NCBI RefSeq assembly: GCF_014205155.1
Contig: NZ_JACHMX010000001.1
Location: 1,302,001 to 1,366,000 of the forward strand
Direction: 5' to 3'
Length of the DNA: 64,000 nt
Origin: Amycolatopsis umgeniensis
GTDB lineage: Bacteria; Actinomycetota; Actinomycetes; Mycobacteriales; Pseudonocardiaceae
A program made the position numbers and the translations under genes. Below the pieces are notes generated by a model. That model did no database searches, was not told the DNA's origin, and saw nothing but the letters and a program-made list of their open reading frames with translations. Below, one piece after another: positions 60,191 through 64,000 of this stretch; position 1 is the first letter of the stretch, and each line of letters begins with the position of its first letter.

Positions 60191-60771
60191 TGTCCGCTGG
60201 GACACTCACGGTCCTGCTCCCGCTGCTGACGCTGTTGCTGGGTGGAATGATCGGTGCTCTCTCGGGCCTTGTGCTGGAGAATCGCAAGCAGGCCAACGGG
60301 ATCGCGACCAAGGTCATCGAGACTTACCTGGAGCTGCGCAAGCAGTTGTGCGAGGAGATCAGTCAGCTCGCGAGCCTGCACATCGGCTCCCTGCCGAGCG
60401 CAGACGAGTTGTCGAGGAAACGGGACGCGATCTCGACCCTGCACTACCGTTACTACGACTTCATGCCCAAGCGAGTTCTTCAGGAGATCAACTGCCTCTA
60501 TGCGTGTCTTGGCGACCGGGAGAACCGGCTCTGGGTCATCCGCGACAACGAGTTGAGGCTCGCCGACGACAACGAAATCCTCGCGATGATCGAGGACATC
60601 TCCGTTGTCGACAACTTCAAGTACTACGCGCTGATCCCGCTCGAGAGCGACGACCGCGATACCCGCCGGGCGGCCTCGATCAACTATCAGGCCAGACGTG
60701 TGCTCCGGGTCGTCAACCAGGACCTCACGATCCGCGCGCTCGTCAAGGGGGCGAGGAGCCTACGCAAGTAG
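60190..60771 (+). CDS. Membrane-anchored protein of unknown function coupled to the ACP
   Basis: A 193-residue protein with one N-terminal membrane helix (about residues 6-28, LLPLLTLLLGGMIGALSGLVL) and a long charged helical cytoplasmic domain rich in Arg, Glu and Asp (LRKQLCEEISQLASL, KRDAISTLHYRYYDFMPKR). I do not recognise the family. Its start overlaps the ACP stop. Possible roles are membrane recruitment of the carrier or an unrelated scaffold; nothing in the sequence decides. Confidence 0.75.
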   Translation: MSAGTLTVLLPLLTLLLGGMIGALSGLVLENRKQANGIATKVIETYLELRKQLCEEISQLASLHIGSLPSADELSRKRDAISTLHYRYYDFMPKRVLQEINCLYACLGDRENRLWVIRDNELRLADDNEILAMIEDISVVDNFKYYALIPLESDDRDTRRAASINYQARRVLRVVNQDLTIRALVKGARSLRK

Positions 60772-60916
60772 GGAGTTGCGGGAATGGCTGGATCAGTCAC
60801 TTTCGGCGGCCGACCGCTTCTGATCACTCGTCAGGCTGACTCCCATTGCGTCGCGGAGCGCGCGGCACTGGACTGGTCGCAGCTATCCAGTCTGCAAAGG
60901 ACGGAAGGACACGACC

Positions 60917-61591
60917 ATGTTTGGCTGCTCACGTCGTAAGCAGGCCGGGGTGCTGATTTCCGCGGTGGCGGCGGTCTTGTCGGCTTGCCCGGTCGTCTCC
61001 GCGGCGCCGTCCTCGGCCGGTGCGGCAGAGCAGTCGGCGGTGAACGGCGGTGATGCGATGTACACGGTCTCGCCGGGCCCCGGCCGTGAACCGTATTACT
61101 GCTCAGCGGGGTTCGCGATCCTCGTCAAGGGCGTCCGGTACATCCTCACGGCCGGGCACTGCACCGAACACGGGCTGGACTGGCAAGGTGTCGGTCCCAA
61201 CGTGGACACCCATTTCCCGGTGACCGACTACGGCCGCGTCCGGGACCTTTCCGGCTCCGGGCACAGCCGGGTCAACCTCTACGACGGCGGCACCCAGCGG
61301 ATCCTGCGCGCGGGCACCCCGCAGGTGGGGCAACCGGTGTGCAAGAGCGGCATGACCACGAAGAAGACGTGCGGGAAGGTCCTCGGCCTGAACCAGACCG
61401 TGAACTTCGGCAAGGGCAAGCAAGTCGTCGGGACGATCGCCACCGACATCCCCATCGGGAGCGGCGATAGCGGCGGCCCGCTGTTCTACGCCGGCGTCGG
61501 CTACGGAGTGCTGTCCGGCGGGAACAGCCAAGTCAGCTTCTTCCAGCCGCTGCGTTCCGTGCTTAACGCCTACGGCGCCACCCTCGCCTGA
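60917..61591 (+). CDS. Secreted trypsin-like serine protease (S1 family, streptogrisin-like)
   Basis: A 224-residue secreted protease. Signal peptide about 1-30; no long propeptide, unlike true streptogrisins. Triad: His81 (LTAGHC), Asp104 (TDYGRVR, like NDYGIVR of streptogrisin), Ser185 (GSGDSGGP). Cys62/Cys82 and Cys142/Cys152 probably form the two family disulfides. Monocistronic. ATG at 60917 has GGAAGGA upstream. Confidence 0.93.
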   Translation: MFGCSRRKQAGVLISAVAAVLSACPVVSAAPSSAGAAEQSAVNGGDAMYTVSPGPGREPYYCSAGFAILVKGVRYILTAGHCTEHGLDWQGVGPNVDTHFPVTDYGRVRDLSGSGHSRVNLYDGGTQRILRAGTPQVGQPVCKSGMTTKKTCGKVLGLNQTVNFGKGKQVVGTIATDIPIGSGDSGGPLFYAGVGYGVLSGGNSQVSFFQPLRSVLNAYGATLA

Positions 61592-61658
61592 GGCGCGCAC
61601 CCGGAGAAGCTGATCCCGCGGGCGAATTTCGGTGGCGCGGCCGGGCACACTGGAGATC

Positions 61659-63101
61659 ATGCGCGAGCATCGGGATTCGGTCACCGCCATCGGGGACGCC
61701 TTGGTGGCGCGGCTGGTCGAACTCGAACCGACCAAGCCGGAGGGCTGGTCGGCGGCACGCATCGAGGCGCGTGAGGCGCTCGACCACCATGTGCACGCGG
61801 TCGTGTCCGATCCGGTCGGGCCGGCCTGGCTGGCCACCCTGGCGGCTCATCCGAACGGCATGATCCGCGCCATCGCGGTCGGTGCCCTCGGTTCCGGCCA
61901 CGATCCCGCCCATCAGCCGATCCTCGTGCGGGCCTTGTCCGACCCTGCCGCCAACGTCGTCCAGGCCGCCCTGGAGGGTCTCACCGCACAGTCCTCGGAC
62001 GAGGTGTTCGACCTGCTGGTGACGCTGCTGAACGAGACGGATCGCGATCGGGCCTGGCTGAGCCGCGGCGCCGCCCAGCGCATCGCCGAGACCAGCGACC
62101 CGAGACGGCTGGACGTCCTGGCCGACGCGCTGGGGCGGGTGCGGCACGGCGCGGCGCACGACATCACCCGCGCACTGAGCCGCGCCGGTGACCTTCGGGT
62201 CGCGCCCGTGCTGATCGAGCACCTCCGCCACCGCCGTCCGGGTCGCTTCGCGGCCGCGGAGGTGCTCGGCAACCTGCGGGTCGCCGAGGCGGCCGGCCCG
62301 CTCATCGACGTCCTGCGCGAGTCCGACGGCATCCAGGCGCTGCCCGTGGTGGAAGCACTGGGCAAGCTCGAAGCGCCCGACGCCGCGTCGGCGATCTTGC
62401 CGCTGCTCGACCATGATTCCTCTGACGTTCGTGAGGGTGCCCTGCTGGCCCTGAACCGGATCGGCGGGCCGTTGGCGACGCCCGCCGCCCTCAAGGCCAC
62501 CGACGACGTCCACCCTGCCGTCCGCGCGCGGGCCTTCCGCGTCCTGGCCAAGCACGGCGACCACCGCGCTCTCGGCCGGTTGGCCGCCGCCTGCGAAGGC
62601 TGGCACGTCCACACCGCCCTCACCGGCCTGGTTCGCTTGGCCGACGACTCGGTCGCGCTCACCGTGGTGCAGGTGCTGCTGACCACCGACGAGCGGCGTG
62701 TCCGCAAGCTCGCCGGACGAATCCTCGCCCGCATCGGCACGCGGTACCACCTGCCCGGCCACGATCCCGACCCCCTCGTCCGCCGCGCCATCGTCTGGAT
62801 CATCGGACAACGAGCCGACCCCGCCTACATCTGGACGCTGACCAACGCGCTCGAGGACGAGGACGAGTTGGTCCGATCCCGCGCCGCCGCGGCGCTCGGA
62901 CGGATCACCCACGACAAGACGATCCCGCTGTTGACCAAGGCCCTACGCGACACCAGGCCACGCGTCCGGGCCAACGCCGCGACCGCACTGGGCCGAACCG
63001 CTCCCACCGGCCTGCGTTCCCTTCTCGCCGACGCTCTGGTCGACCCCCACCCCGCCGTCCAGTCCGCCGCCGCCGCGGCTCTGCGAGCGACCGATCACTG
63101 A
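61659..63101 (+). CDS. HEAT-repeat protein
   Basis: A 480-residue protein made mostly of HEAT/PBS-lyase-like helical repeats about 30 residues long (AANVVQAALEGL, DVREGALLALNRIG, AVRARAFRVLAKHGD, LVRSRAAAALGRI and PRVRANAATALGR). Such solenoids bind proteins or cofactors; no enzyme domain is visible. Start uncertain: ATG at 61659 has GGAG only three bases away; a GTG at 61632 is in frame. Its 3' end overlaps the convergent XRE regulator by seven bases. Confidence 0.85.
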   Translation: MREHRDSVTAIGDALVARLVELEPTKPEGWSAARIEAREALDHHVHAVVSDPVGPAWLATLAAHPNGMIRAIAVGALGSGHDPAHQPILVRALSDPAANVVQAALEGLTAQSSDEVFDLLVTLLNETDRDRAWLSRGAAQRIAETSDPRRLDVLADALGRVRHGAAHDITRALSRAGDLRVAPVLIEHLRHRRPGRFAAAEVLGNLRVAEAAGPLIDVLRESDGIQALPVVEALGKLEAPDAASAILPLLDHDSSDVREGALLALNRIGGPLATPAALKATDDVHPAVRARAFRVLAKHGDHRALGRLAAACEGWHVHTALTGLVRLADDSVALTVVQVLLTTDERRVRKLAGRILARIGTRYHLPGHDPDPLVRRAIVWIIGQRADPAYIWTLTNALEDEDELVRSRAAAALGRITHDKTIPLLTKALRDTRPRVRANAATALGRTAPTGLRSLLADALVDPHPAVQSAAAAALRATDH

Positions 63102-63958
63102 CTGTCCTTCGTGGACTGTGGCGTCGCCGTGCGCGTGCGGTACGTGGTGGCGTGGAGGCTGCTCAACAACGCGAGGGCGTGGGCGCTGGGTGTGGCGGGT
63201 TCGGCGTGGTAGATGACCAGTTGCTGGCCAGGGGCGCTGCGCACGTCGAAGGCCTGGTAGGTGAGAGTGAGCGGGCCGACATCGGGGTGTACGAGCTGTT
63301 TGGGTTCGCGGGTCTTGCCGCGCACCTGGTGGGTCTCCCACAAGGCACGAAAGTGCGCGCTGCCCTCGCTGAGTTCGGCCACCAGACGTTCCAGGGCGGG
63401 GTCTTGCGGGTTGAGACCCGCGGCTACTCGCAGGTTCGCCACGGTGGCCTGTGCGGTCCAGTCCCAGCGGGCGTAGAACTGTTGTCCCTCGGGGTCGAGG
63501 AAGGTCATGCGGGCGAGGTTGTCCGCCGCGCGGAATGGTGAGAACAGCGCGTCGGCCAGGGTGTTGGTGGCCAGTACGTCCAGAATGTGGTTGAGCACGA
63601 AGGCGGGAGTGTGCGGATAGCCGTCCATGAGTTGCCGCAGTTCGGGGCTCACGGTCCGGGATGCCGGCGAGGGTGTGTTGTCCGGTGTGGCACCGGCCAG
63701 CCGGTACAGGTGCTCGCGGGCGTCGGGGTCGAGATCCAGCGCGCGGCACAGGGCGTCGAGCACCTGCGGTGACGGGTGGGTCTCGCGGCCCTGTTCCAGG
63801 CGGGTGTAGTAGTCGGCGTTCACCCCGGCGAGGACGGCGACTTCTTCGCGGCGCAGTCCGGGCACTTTGCGCCGGCCGGAATAGAGCACGCCCGCGTCTT
63901 CGGGTGTCCGTTGTGCACGGCGCGCGCGCAGGAACGCTCCCAGCTCACCACTGCCCAT
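63095..63958 (-). CDS. XRE-family regulator with MmyB-like ligand-binding domain
   Basis: A 287-residue regulator. Helix-turn-helix at about residues 33-60 (GLRREEVAVLAGVNADYYTRLE) and a C-terminal MmyB-type domain (FARMTFLDP-like segment NLARMTFLDPEGQQFYARWD, SEGSAHFRALWETHQV, GPLTLTYQAFDV). Members are abundant in actinomycetes and often control neighbouring oxidoreductases; the target is probably divergent, to the right of the window. ATG at 63958. Confidence 0.93.
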   Translation of the reverse strand: MGSGELGAFLRARRAQRTPEDAGVLYSGRRKVPGLRREEVAVLAGVNADYYTRLEQGRETHPSPQVLDALCRALDLDPDAREHLYRLAGATPDNTPSPASRTVSPELRQLMDGYPHTPAFVLNHILDVLATNTLADALFSPFRAADNLARMTFLDPEGQQFYARWDWTAQATVANLRVAAGLNPQDPALERLVAELSEGSAHFRALWETHQVRGKTREPKQLVHPDVGPLTLTYQAFDVRSAPGQQLVIYHAEPATPSAHALALLSSLHATTYRTRTATPQSTKDSQ

Positions 63959-64000
63959 GACATCAGGGTAGGTCGCGGTCCGTCCGGTTGGGTGGGTGCG

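Overview
High-GC DNA with short intergenic gaps, many GTG starts, ATGA/GTGA stop-start overlaps, IdeR/DmdR-type iron boxes, an MbtH protein, a LAL regulator and a DUF574-type methyltransferase points to a filamentous actinomycete, most likely a Pseudonocardiaceae member such as Amycolatopsis (genus is an inference, from gene content and intergenic palindromes, not proven here).

Region 1 (1-29000, all minus strand) is an iron-regulated non-ribosomal peptide locus, probably a siderophore. One iron box (28981-28999) precedes a siderophore-interacting flavoprotein, a heterodimeric ABC exporter-fold pair (an IrtAB-like set with the reductase as a separate gene) and two FecCD-type permeases. A second iron box (22523-22541) precedes mbtH, a Tat-exported multicopper oxidase, a 5255-residue four-module NRPS and a second NRPS cut by the left edge. 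Adenylation-pocket readings give Gly, D-Ser, D-X, D-X, Orn for modules 1-5, and a sixth condensation domain follows.

Region 2 (29087-38771) is the most striking part: a B12-regulated system. Two cobalamin riboswitches lie back to back (37288-37415 minus and 37500-37612 plus). The minus-strand operon encodes a 905-residue membrane-anchored protein with two squalene-cyclase-like alpha/alpha barrels joined by a poly-threonine linker, two paralogous secreted proteins resembling the DUF4430/transcobalamin C-terminal domain, and an ECF transporter (EcfT, a fused double ATPase, an S component). The plus-strand riboswitch controls a secreted single-barrel protein. An alpha/alpha barrel plus a small beta domain is the architecture of animal intrinsic factor and transcobalamin, so I propose a bacterial extracellular corrinoid-capture system feeding an ECF importer.

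Region 3 (38860-50212): a MerR regulator with an AurF-like diiron oxygenase; a luciferase-like F420/flavin oxidoreductase; a LAL regulator; a QsdR-like TetR gene divergent from a secreted PETase/cutinase-type polyester hydrolase; a terminator; then a complete Liv-type ABC importer (livG-livF-livH-livM-livK).

Region 4 (50337-64000): a Tat-exported metallophosphoesterase, a secreted alpha/beta hydrolase and a P450, a DUF574 methyltransferase, a PAS-GGDEF-EAL protein with degenerate catalytic motifs, an ECF sigma factor with its probable membrane-bound partner, a small membrane protein, a standalone acyl carrier protein coupled to a membrane-anchored unknown, a secreted trypsin-like protease, a HEAT-repeat protein and an XRE regulator. 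I found no tRNA, rRNA, CRISPR array, transposase or phage gene.
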